Source of the DNA: CAYSXY01 sp964435165
GTDB lineage: Bacteria > Pseudomonadota > Alphaproteobacteria > Rickettsiales > RI-342
Length of the DNA: 6,407 nt
NCBI GenBank assembly: GCA_964435165.1
Contig: CAYSXY010000082.1
Span: 1-6,407 of the forward strand
Reading direction: 5' to 3'
In this document: one piece after another, positions 1-5,494 of the stretch
Layout of the letters: every line of letters begins with the position of its first letter
Position numbering within the stretch: position 1 is the first letter of the stretch
Notes under the pieces: model-generated
Told to the model about the DNA's origin: nothing
Database searches by the model: none
The model's input: the letters and a program-made list of their open reading frames with translations, nothing else
Program-made: the position numbers and the translations under genes

Positions 1-89
1 CTCTTAGACTACTTCTCTGGCTCCGTCTTGCAATTGCATGATGGATGACCTGCTGAAGGAGGGCTGTTTGACAATTCAAAAGTTGTATA

Positions 90-116
90 CCTGTGGGCCT
101 TAGCCCGGGCTGCAGG
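90..116. repeat. Small palindromic hairpin in the leader of the first gene
   Basis: The arms CCTG (90-93) and CAGG (113-116) enclose GGGC-CTTA-GCCC (95-106) and the 10-base palindrome AGCCCGGGCT (102-111), which are mutually exclusive pairings. It could fold in the 5' leader of the 163-1179 gene, or be a binding site for a dimeric regulator. It is short and GC-rich, so chance is possible. The rest of 1-150 holds no gene I can support: only one forward frame stays open for about 45 bases from the left edge, too little to call a gene tail. Confidence 0.25.
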
Positions 117-143
117 TTTGGCGAATATCTGTTCAATATAGGT

Positions 144-150
144 AAAGGAG
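144..150 (+). promoter_or_regulatory. Shine-Dalgarno site that decides the start of the first gene
   Basis: AAAGGAG at 144-150 is a strong ribosome-binding site. It touches the ATG at 151 with no spacer, but lies 12 bases before the in-frame ATG at 163. A zero-base spacer would not place the start codon in the ribosomal P site, so ATG 163 is preferred. The spacing of 12 is at the long end of the usual range. Confidence 0.6.
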
Positions 151-162
151 ATGAATTTACCC

Positions 163-1179
163 ATGAACATTCGCATTCTGTTGGTTGCCATCGCGTTGCT
201 GATGGTGTTGGGGCTGGGTTTGATCCCGGCTATCGCGCAAGACGAAGACCCCGAGCTTCCTGACGGGTTGGTGGTGCCCTTCGGGGTGACGACGAACGAC
301 ACGGAGTCGCTCTGTTTCTTGCCGGAAGGTGAGAGACAGGCGGACTGCCTGCCCATTGAGCAAGAGGGTGATGTGACATGGTTCCCTATGCCGGTGAACT
401 TGCCGGCAGTGGCGATCCCGCTTCCCGAAAGCAATGGTAACAGCGTAAACGTCAATTTCGACGAGAACTGGAGTGCTGTTTTCGGAACCGGTTTAATCGC
501 CGGGGAAGAAACACCTGAAGGCGTGCCTTACGGCTACCGTAACAACTTCGGTGCCGAGGCGCGTGACTATGTGTTCCTTGAGGGCGACGACACGGTGAAT
601 CTTGCCGCGCCAATCTTCTGGAACGGCTCCGAGTTTGTCGGCTGGACGCTGACGAGCGAAGTGCCAGTTTTTGAGATCAGTGGGCATCAACATATCATCA
701 TGCGTGTCAACGACGGCGACGAGTGGCTCCATGACAATGAAGGCTACTTCCGTCTTACGTTCGGCGACACGCTGGACGAGGCTGGCGAAGGTAGTGTTGA
801 GGTAGTCGAAGAGGTGTACACTTTCACGGTGGAGTCCCTGGAAGATCTCGCTGAGACGGTGTGGCTGATTGATACTGACCTCCCTCGCGGCGGTCAATTC
901 ATCGTCCGTGCAAGCGGCGAACTCGACTACCAGGTCGGCGACGAGACGATCACCGCCGGTCCGGATGGCGTCGAAGCTGACGCGCCTACCTTCCGCGGTC
1001 AGTTCGACTTTGGTCACTTGATCGTACGCCGCTCGTCCTTGTACGAGTGCGGTAGCACCTGTGACATCGACATCACCTCGCGCGACATGAGCCTGCGTTT
1101 GAATATCGGCTCTGGCGTGACCATCGTCGATGGCGAAATGACCATTACGGTCATCATCGTCCCGCCCAGCGACGATTAG
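163..1179 (+). CDS. Exported acidic lysine-free protein, possibly LecA-like (PA-IL) lectin fold
   Basis: Hypothetical secreted protein of 338 residues, or 342 if ATG 151 is used. The N-terminus is a clear Sec signal peptide: one Arg, a long Leu/Val/Ile/Ala core, and a likely signal peptidase I site AIA|QD at about residue 25. The mature part has no transmembrane segment, no lipobox Cys, and four cysteines (51, 62, 296, 300) that could form disulfides. Composition is extreme: no lysine, 13 Arg, and 61 Asp+Glu. A stretch with NDG (183-185) followed by DNEGYF (191-196) resembles the calcium/sugar loop and last strand of LecA-type galactose lectins. A second stretch, WLIDTDL (234-240), RASGEL (249-254) and GPDG (266-269), resembles the start of the same fold. 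Two degenerate PA-IL-like domains are therefore possible, from memory of the family and without a search. Aspartate uses GAC 23 to GAT 6, unlike proS. It appears monocistronic, with a terminator after it. That it is an exported CDS is secure; the function is not. Confidence 0.88.
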   Translation: MNIRILLVAIALLMVLGLGLIPAIAQDEDPELPDGLVVPFGVTTNDTESLCFLPEGERQADCLPIEQEGDVTWFPMPVNLPAVAIPLPESNGNSVNVNFDENWSAVFGTGLIAGEETPEGVPYGYRNNFGAEARDYVFLEGDDTVNLAAPIFWNGSEFVGWTLTSEVPVFEISGHQHIIMRVNDGDEWLHDNEGYFRLTFGDTLDEAGEGSVEVVEEVYTFTVESLEDLAETVWLIDTDLPRGGQFIVRASGELDYQVGDETITAGPDGVEADAPTFRGQFDFGHLIVRRSSLYECGSTCDIDITSRDMSLRLNIGSGVTIVDGEMTITVIIVPPSDD

Positions 1180-1213
1180 CAACTAACACGTTTGGCTGAC
1201 GCATAAGCCCGCA

Positions 1214-1252
1214 GCGCGCATCTTCTTTCATAGGAGGTGCGCGTTTGTGTTT
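1214..1252 (+). terminator. Probable rho-independent terminator of the secreted-protein gene
   Basis: An 11-pair stem with two G-T pairs forms between CGCGCATCTTC (1215-1225) and GGAGGTGCGCG (1233-1243), with a 7-base loop. It is followed by a T-rich but interrupted tail, TTTGTGTTTGT (1244-1254). It lies 35 bases after the stop codon of the upstream gene, as expected for an intrinsic terminator. The interrupted T tract lowers certainty. Confidence 0.6.
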
Positions 1253-1269
1253 GTAGCCTGTTTTTAGTA

Positions 1270-1287
1270 AATTTCTGCACAGAAATT
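1270..1287. repeat. Inverted repeat, 8-base arms
   Basis: AATTTCTG and CAGAAATT are perfect arms separated by only CA. It is too tight for a stable RNA hairpin without losing inner pairs, so it fits a protein-binding palindrome or one unit of a composite repeat. It begins the palindrome cluster that runs to 1390. Confidence 0.5.
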
Positions 1288-1302
1288 CACTGACGCTCAG
1301 AC

Positions 1303-1332
1303 GGCGCTAGGCCTTGCGCCGCATAAGCGGCG
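1303..1332. repeat. Two adjoining GC-rich palindromes
   Basis: GGCGC-T-AGGCCT-T-GCGCC (1303-1320) is self-complementary except for one T-T mismatch pair. It overlaps CGCCGC-ATAA-GCGGCG (1317-1332), a perfect 6-bp stem with a 4-base loop. The two compete for bases 1317-1320. Such stacked GC palindromes resemble REP-type intergenic elements, but copy number cannot be judged from one window. Confidence 0.5.
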
Positions 1333-1346
1333 GCGCGTAGTCACGC

Positions 1347-1376
1347 TTGCTACTCGATTCAAATATTTTAGATAAT
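1347..1376 (+). promoter_or_regulatory. Candidate promoter overlapping the 17-bp hairpin
   Basis: TTGCTA (1347-1352) and GATAAT (1371-1376) are separated by 18 bases and match the sigma-70 consensus at 4 of 6 and 5 of 6 positions. Transcription would start near 1383, giving proS a leader of about 130 bases. The long inverted repeat 1351-1390 covers the spacer, the -10 box and the start point, so a dimeric protein bound there could block RNA polymerase. AT-rich DNA yields such matches by chance, so this is tentative. Confidence 0.3.
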
Positions 1377-1390
1377 ATTTGAATCGAGTA
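1351..1390. repeat. Perfect inverted repeat, 17-base arms, 6-base loop
   Basis: TACTCGATTCAAATATT (1351-1367) is exactly complementary to AATATTTGAATCGAGTA (1374-1390), with loop TTAGAT. A perfect 17-bp arm is far beyond chance in a gap of this size. No T-run follows on either strand, so it is not a standard intrinsic terminator, although a hairpin this long could still pause polymerase or protect RNA ends. Other readings are an operator, the end of a degenerate mobile element, or a dispersed genomic repeat. Confidence 0.85.
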
Positions 1391-1511
1391 TAGAACGGAA
1401 AAACCCCTAAAAAGGAAAATGCACTGCACCATCGGCAAGGCATGACAAGCGGAGCGGAAACTGCTAACGATGCGGGACTGGTTTGAAAAATAAAAAACGG
1501 GTCAGACTACC
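1391..1511 (+). other. proS leader, no gene seen
   Basis: This 121-base stretch between the palindrome cluster and proS has only trivial reading frames: for example, a 7-codon frame at 1470-1493 and a 14-codon frame at 1442-1486, neither with a convincing ribosome-binding site. I see no T-box: none is expected for an alphaproteobacterial proS, and no specifier stem or terminator/antiterminator pair is evident. The bases just before the proS ATG are A-rich followed by ACGGGTCAGACTACC and lack a clear Shine-Dalgarno sequence. Confidence 0.4.
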
Positions 1512-2837
1512 ATGCGCCTTAGTGAGTATTTTCTCCCCACCTTAAAAGAAAATCCCAAGGAAGCCGAAATTGCCTCCCACCGGCTGATGCTGCGCGCTGG
1601 CATGGTGCGCCAGCTCACCAGTGGCATCTATAGCTGGCTGCCGCTTGGCTACCGGGTGCTGCGCAAGATTGAACAAATCGTGCGCGAGGAGATGGATCGC
1701 ATCGGCTGTATCGAAATGCTCATGCCAACCATTCAACCCGCCAGCTTGTGGCAGGAATCCGGCCGCTATGATGCCTATGGCAAGGAAATGCTGCGCATTC
1801 AGGATCGCCACGACAATCCCATGCTATTTGGCCCGACCAATGAAGAAGCGATTACCGATATTTTTCGTCGCTCGGTCAAAAGCTACAAAGATTTGCCGCT
1901 GAACCTGTATCACATCCAGTGGAAGTTCCGTGACGAAATCCGCCCGCGCTTTGGCGTGATGCGTGGCCGTGAATTTCTCATGAAAGACAGCTATTCGTTC
2001 GATGCCACGCATGAAGACGCGGTGCTGACCTACAACCGCTATTATGAAGCCTATCTGGCTATTTTCCGGCGTTTAGGCCTCATAGCCATTCCGGTGCGGG
2101 CTGAGACTGGTGCCATCGGGGGCAATTTGAGTCACGAATTTCAAATCATTGCGGAGACCGGCGAAAGCCAGCTCTATTATGACAAAACCTTCGACGAAGT
2201 GCGTGAAGGCAAACGCCAGCTCACCACCGATGAAATGCGCACGCTCTATGCTGCTGCCGATGAGCAGCATGATGCGAAAAAGTACCCTATTGAGGCAGAA
2301 GATTTACGCAAGGCGCGCGGCATCGAAGTCGGCCATATTTTCAATTTCGCCACCAAATATTCCGAGCCGATGAAAGCCGTGGTCACCGGAGCGGATGGCA
2401 AAGAAACGCCCGTGCATATGGGGTCTTACGGCGTTGGTGTCTCACGGTTAGTGGGGGCGATTATCGAAGCCAGTCATGATGAGCGCGGCATCATCTGGCC
2501 GGAATCGGTTGCGCCGTTTCAAGTGGGGTTGATTAACCTCAAGCCGGATGATGCCGCCTGCACCAGCAAGTGCGACGAACTCTATGGTATATTGCAATTG
2601 ATGAATCTGGATGTGCTCTATGATGACCGCAAGGAGCGGCCCGGCGCAAAATTCGCCACCATGGAGTTGATTGGGCTGCCATGGACGCTGACCATCGGCC
2701 CGAAAGGGCTGGAAAAAGGTGAGGCCGAGCTTAAATCACGCCGCGCACCAGACCAATCAACACTATCAGGTGAGACCGCCATTGAACAAAGTCTGCGCCA
2801 GGCCGTGGCCCAGGCTGGGCTGGCAGCGCCCTATTGA
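1512..2837 (+). CDS. proS: Prolyl-tRNA synthetase, short form without the editing domain
   Basis: Cytoplasmic class II synthetase that activates proline with ATP and charges tRNA-Pro. The 441 residues contain class II motif 1 at about 37-72, the TNEE stretch (109-112) contacting adenylate and proline, motif 2 around FRDEIRPRFG to REF (139-155), motif 3 at MGSYGVGVSRL (303-313), and a C-terminal anticodon-binding domain from about 335. Canonical bacterial enzymes have about 570 residues, with an editing insertion of about 180 residues between motifs 2 and 3. Here only about 65 residues separate SHEF (207-210) from ARGIEVGHIF (268-277), so the insertion is reduced to a remnant, as known for alphaproteobacterial ProRS. 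Mischarged Ala-tRNA-Pro must then be cleared in trans if at all. ATG 1512 gives the usual family N-terminus (MRLSEYFLPT). It lacks a strong ribosome-binding site. The gene converges on secB. Confidence 0.97.
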   Translation: MRLSEYFLPTLKENPKEAEIASHRLMLRAGMVRQLTSGIYSWLPLGYRVLRKIEQIVREEMDRIGCIEMLMPTIQPASLWQESGRYDAYGKEMLRIQDRHDNPMLFGPTNEEAITDIFRRSVKSYKDLPLNLYHIQWKFRDEIRPRFGVMRGREFLMKDSYSFDATHEDAVLTYNRYYEAYLAIFRRLGLIAIPVRAETGAIGGNLSHEFQIIAETGESQLYYDKTFDEVREGKRQLTTDEMRTLYAAADEQHDAKKYPIEAEDLRKARGIEVGHIFNFATKYSEPMKAVVTGADGKETPVHMGSYGVGVSRLVGAIIEASHDERGIIWPESVAPFQVGLINLKPDDAACTSKCDELYGILQLMNLDVLYDDRKERPGAKFATMELIGLPWTLTIGPKGLEKGEAELKSRRAPDQSTLSGETAIEQSLRQAVAQAGLAAPY

Positions 2838-2853
2838 TCATCCGATGAGGTGT

Positions 2854-3351
2854 TTATGACGCTGATTGCGAAGCCTGATGCTTGCGATAGAGCACGAAAA
2901 AGTTAATGGGATCGAGTTGCAATGCAGGAAAGCCGGCATTCATAGTCAGGTAGGCAACATGCTGGCGAATATAGGGATAAAGCATGCTGGGCGCGCTGAC
3001 ATGCAGCACCATATTGAGCCGTTCTTCATCCGTTAGCGGCTCATCCAGCACCACCACGCCACCATAGGTGATATGCAGTTTGTAACACATGGAGCCGTGC
3101 GGTTTGAGCGTTTGAGTGACATGAAAGCTTAAACTCAGATCGTGTTGTGTCTCGTCCAGCACGTCATGCTCAATGTCATAACGCAGTTCCATGTCCAGCG
3201 CCGAGGGTTGAATTTGCGAACGGTCAGATGCCTCAATGCCGCTATGCAGCGCGCAATGTTTGATAAGTTGCGGTGCGATATGAAACCGTGCCCGTCGGTC
3301 GAGTTTCTGATCTTCCGCAGATAACTGTTGAGGGTTGAGTGGCTGTGTCAT
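2854..3351 (-). CDS. secB: Protein-export chaperone SecB
   Basis: Cytosolic tetrameric chaperone that holds preproteins unfolded and delivers them to SecA for export through SecYEG. The 165-residue product has the diagnostic SecB C-terminal half: a SAPSMLYPYIRQ helix start (119-130), NAGFPALQLDPINF (138-151) and a LYR ending near 154-156. Length matches the family (about 150-170). The N-terminal half is divergent: the usual K-D-L-S-F-E strand is replaced around residues 31-38 by KHCALHSG, although the following strands remain recognisable. ATG at 3351 is preferred because AGG of ACAGG (complement of 3360-3364) lies 8 bases upstream; TTG at 3357 would add two residues with almost no spacer. 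It ends 16 bases from the proS stop, with no clear terminator between them. From memory, alphaproteobacterial secB more often sits near dnaQ and coaE, so this placement is uncommon. Confidence 0.95.
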   Translation of the reverse strand: MTQPLNPQQLSAEDQKLDRRARFHIAPQLIKHCALHSGIEASDRSQIQPSALDMELRYDIEHDVLDETQHDLSLSFHVTQTLKPHGSMCYKLHITYGGVVVLDEPLTDEERLNMVLHVSAPSMLYPYIRQHVAYLTMNAGFPALQLDPINFFVLYRKHQASQSAS

Positions 3352-3398
3352 GAGCAAACCTGTGATGGGTGATTATCTCTATCGTTATGGCCATATGT

Positions 3399-3433
3399 TT
3401 GACAGAAGATGAATAACCCGGCTCTACTATAAT
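3399..3433 (+). promoter_or_regulatory. Candidate lol promoter elements
   Basis: A perfect -10 box TATAAT (3428-3433) lies 49 bases before the permease ATG, and a perfect TTGACA (3399-3404) lies upstream. The spacer is 23 bases, too long for one normal sigma-70 promoter. Either TATAAT works with a weak -35 such as GAAGAT (3405-3410, 17-base spacer), or TTGACA is incidental. The 131-base gap to secB must also hold the divergent secB promoter, which I cannot place confidently. Confidence 0.35.
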
Positions 3434-3482
3434 GAGTGATTTGCCGATTGCATGACGGGGCAATTCGCCTATTCTGCGGAGC

Positions 3483-4730
3483 ATGTTTTCCCGCACCGAA
3501 CGTATGATCGCTTTTCGCTACCTGCGTGCCCGCAAGCAGGAGGGGTTTATCTCCGTCATTGCCGGGTTCTCATTGGTCGGAATTGCCCTTGGTGTTGCCA
3601 CGCTGATTGTGGTGATGGCGGTGATGAACGGGTTTCGCGAAGAACTCATTACCCGCATTTTGGGCGTGGATGGTCATATCACCGTCGTCGGTGGGGTCGA
3701 CGGGGTGGAGAATTACCAAACATTGGCGGATACACTCGAATCACGTTCGGATATTGTGCGAGTGACACCCATGGTGGAAGGGCAGGTGATGCTCGCCGCC
3801 AATGACCGGGCCTCCGGTGCATTGGTGCGCGGCATCAGCCGAGAAGAACTGGCGCGTAAAGAGTTATTAGCCCAGCATATCGCACCGGAAGTGTTAGAGG
3901 TGTTTGAGGGCCATCATGGTGTGATTCTGGGTCACCGGCTGGCACAGCGGCTGCAGCTTTTTCCCGGTGACGAGGTGACATTGGTCTCACCTCGCACCCG
4001 TGCGACGGTGATGGGTGCTATTCCTCGCATGAAAAGCTACCCTGTGTTGGCGTTGCTGGATTTAGGCATGTTTGAATATGATAACAGTCTGGTACTAGTG
4101 CCGCTGGAATCAGCGCAGCTCTTCTTTCAATTGCCAAAAACCAATGCCAGCATGCTGGAGGTGATGACGCCAAACCCGATGATGGCGTTAGAGGTAGCAC
4201 ATCGCGTTGAAGATGCGGTGCCGCCCTATTATCGCGTGGTGGATTGGCAGCGTCGCCACTTTCAGTTTTTCAATGCGCTGAAAGTGGAACGCAATGTGAT
4301 GTTCCTTATTCTTACCCTGATTATCCTGGTGGCGGCGTTCAATATTATCTCCAGCCTGATTATGCTCGTGAGGAGCAAAACGGGTGATATCGCCATTCTG
4401 CGCACCATGGGAGCGCCGCGCGGCAGTGTGCTACGCATTTTCTTTTTATGTGGAGCGAGTATTGGTGTCATCGGTACGGTAGTTGGAAGTCTGCTCGGCC
4501 TGGCCTTTGCCCTGAACATCGAAACCATCCGCCAGTGGTTGGAATCCTTCACGGGAACTGAGCTCTTCGCCGCTGAGATATATTTTCTCTCCACTCTGCC
4601 AGCCGTGGTGAAATGGGATGAAGTGGTGCAGGTGGTGGCGATGGCGCTGGTGTTGTCTTTCTTAGCGACCATCTATCCCGCCTGGCGCGCTGCAAAGACG
4701 GACCCGGCAGAAGCGTTGAGGTATGGCTGA
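3483..4730 (+). CDS. lolC: Lipoprotein-releasing ABC transporter permease (LolC/LolE family)
   Basis: Inner-membrane permease that, with LolD, extracts outer-membrane lipoproteins from the inner membrane and passes them to the carrier LolA. The 415 residues show the family layout: a cytoplasmic N-terminus ERMIAFRYLRAR (6-17), TM1 about 22-46, the conserved MNGFREEL (48-55), a large periplasmic domain about 60-265, then an FtsX-type C-terminal module with TM2 about 272-296, a cytoplasmic loop with AILRTMGA (304-311), TM3 about 317-343 and TM4 about 380-398, ending PAEALRYG. Only one permease gene accompanies lolD, so the transporter may be a homodimer (LolF-type), unless a second permease is encoded elsewhere. 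The symbol lolC is a family label; lolE would be equally defensible. ATG 3483 gives the usual family N-terminus, but its GGAG (3478-3481) is only one base away; in-frame ATG 3504 is the alternative. The stop overlaps the lolD start. Confidence 0.95.
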   Translation: MFSRTERMIAFRYLRARKQEGFISVIAGFSLVGIALGVATLIVVMAVMNGFREELITRILGVDGHITVVGGVDGVENYQTLADTLESRSDIVRVTPMVEGQVMLAANDRASGALVRGISREELARKELLAQHIAPEVLEVFEGHHGVILGHRLAQRLQLFPGDEVTLVSPRTRATVMGAIPRMKSYPVLALLDLGMFEYDNSLVLVPLESAQLFFQLPKTNASMLEVMTPNPMMALEVAHRVEDAVPPYYRVVDWQRRHFQFFNALKVERNVMFLILTLIILVAAFNIISSLIMLVRSKTGDIAILRTMGAPRGSVLRIFFLCGASIGVIGTVVGSLLGLAFALNIETIRQWLESFTGTELFAAEIYFLSTLPAVVKWDEVVQVVAMALVLSFLATIYPAWRAAKTDPAEALRYG

Positions 4731-5413
4731 TGTCTGCATTGCTGGAGCTTACAGACATACATAAACACTTCCATCAGGGCGCGGGTGAGACTGATTTGCA
4801 CATTCTGCGCGGGGTTGATCTGGCGTTGAGCAGAGGCGAGCATCTGGCGCTGGTTGGCCCTTCTGGTTGCGGCAAAACGACCTTGCTGCAAATCATTGGC
4901 CTGCTGGATCATCCCAGCAAGGGAAGCATTCACATTGACGGTGTGGATCTGTCTCGCGCAAGTGATACCAAGCGAACGCAGACCCGTCTCAGCCGGTTGG
5001 GGTTTGTCTATCAATTTCACCATTTGCTGCCGGAATTTTCGGCGCTGGAGAATATCATGCTGCCGCAAATGCTGGCAGGGAAGGGCAGAGCAGAATCAGC
5101 GGCCCGTGCGACCGAACTCCTCAGCCTGCTCAAGCTGGAGGCACGGTTGAACCATCGGCCATCGCAGCTATCCGGCGGTGAGCAACAGCGTGTGGCGATT
5201 GCCCGGGCCCTGGCGAACGGGCCTGCCTTGTTGCTGGCCGATGAACCGACAGGCAATCTTGACCCGGACACGGCAGGTGAAGTGATGGCGCTGCTCATGA
5301 CAACCCTGGCGCAAACTGACAGCGCCTGCCTTATGGTCACCCATAATCACACCCTCGCACGCCAGATGCAGCGTGTGGTGACGTTAGATCATGGTCGGCT
5401 ACAAACGCTCTAA
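4730..5413 (+). CDS. lolD: Lipoprotein-releasing ABC transporter ATP-binding protein LolD
   Basis: Cytoplasmic ATPase that powers lipoprotein release by the Lol permease. The 227 residues form one ABC nucleotide-binding domain with every key element: Walker A GPSGCGKTT (43-51), Q-loop Gln 95 in VYQFHHLLPEF, ABC signature LSGGEQQR (147-154), Walker B LLLADEP (167-173) with catalytic Glu 172, D-loop GNLD (175-178) and H-loop His 205 in VTHN. The FQFHHLLPEF-type Q-loop context and the length fit LolD within the LolD/FtsE/MacB group. The start ATG shares its A with the upstream TGA stop (TGATG, 4728-4732), giving translational coupling, helped by GAGG (4718-4721) 8 bases upstream. It should be produced in balance with the permease. 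No convincing terminator follows. Confidence 0.96.
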   Translation: MSALLELTDIHKHFHQGAGETDLHILRGVDLALSRGEHLALVGPSGCGKTTLLQIIGLLDHPSKGSIHIDGVDLSRASDTKRTQTRLSRLGFVYQFHHLLPEFSALENIMLPQMLAGKGRAESAARATELLSLLKLEARLNHRPSQLSGGEQQRVAIARALANGPALLLADEPTGNLDPDTAGEVMALLMTTLAQTDSACLMVTHNHTLARQMQRVVTLDHGRLQTL

Positions 5414-5432
5414 AGACCGCATTTTCATAAAA

Positions 5433-5460
5433 TTGACATAGAATACGCGTACACTAATGC
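5433..5460 (+). promoter_or_regulatory. Weak candidate promoter before the last gene
   Basis: TTGACA (5433-5438) is a perfect -35 box in the 81-base gap after lolD. No good -10 lies at 16-18 bases: TAATGC (5455-5460, 16 bases) is poor, and ACTAAT (5453-5458) leaves only 14 bases. An 8-base palindrome TACGCGTA (5444-5451) sits in the spacer. The next gene may have its own promoter here, or be read through from lolD, since no terminator is evident. Confidence 0.25.
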
Positions 5461-5494
5461 CGTGTAGCTGAAAAATAACAATAATTCCATCCAC

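Noticed and set aside
68..91. TTGACA (68-73) with TATACC (86-91) as a promoter for the secreted-protein gene
   Set aside because: The spacer is only 12 bases, too short for sigma-70; no acceptable -10 lies 16-18 bases downstream.
9..1182. Long reverse-strand open frames (148 and 229 codons) opposite the secreted-protein gene
   Set aside because: The forward frame has a signal peptide, a ribosome-binding site and a terminator. The reverse frames have no recognisable domains and arise from codon bias on the coding strand.
1351..1390. The 17-bp-arm hairpin as an ordinary rho-independent terminator
   Set aside because: The stem is AT-rich near the loop and followed by AGAACGG or its opposite-strand counterpart rather than a T run; the better terminator is at 1214-1252.
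1261..1400. CRISPR array or tRNA gene in the palindrome cluster
   Set aside because: No direct repeats at regular spacing, and no cloverleaf with TTC loop or CCA-compatible acceptor stem can be drawn.
2800..2853. Possible bidirectional terminator between proS and secB (GGGC...GCCC near 2818-2831)
   Set aside because: The stem is only four pairs with no T tract on either strand, and it lies within the proS coding sequence.
3452..3805. Forward frame of 117 codons overlapping the start of the Lol permease
   Set aside because: Out of frame with a clear LolC/E protein; its translation is low in structure and rich in Gly/Arg/His, as expected for a shadow frame.
5421..5433. ATTTT-CAT-AAAAT as a terminator after lolD
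   Set aside because: Five A-T pairs with a 3-base loop are too weak, and no T tract follows.
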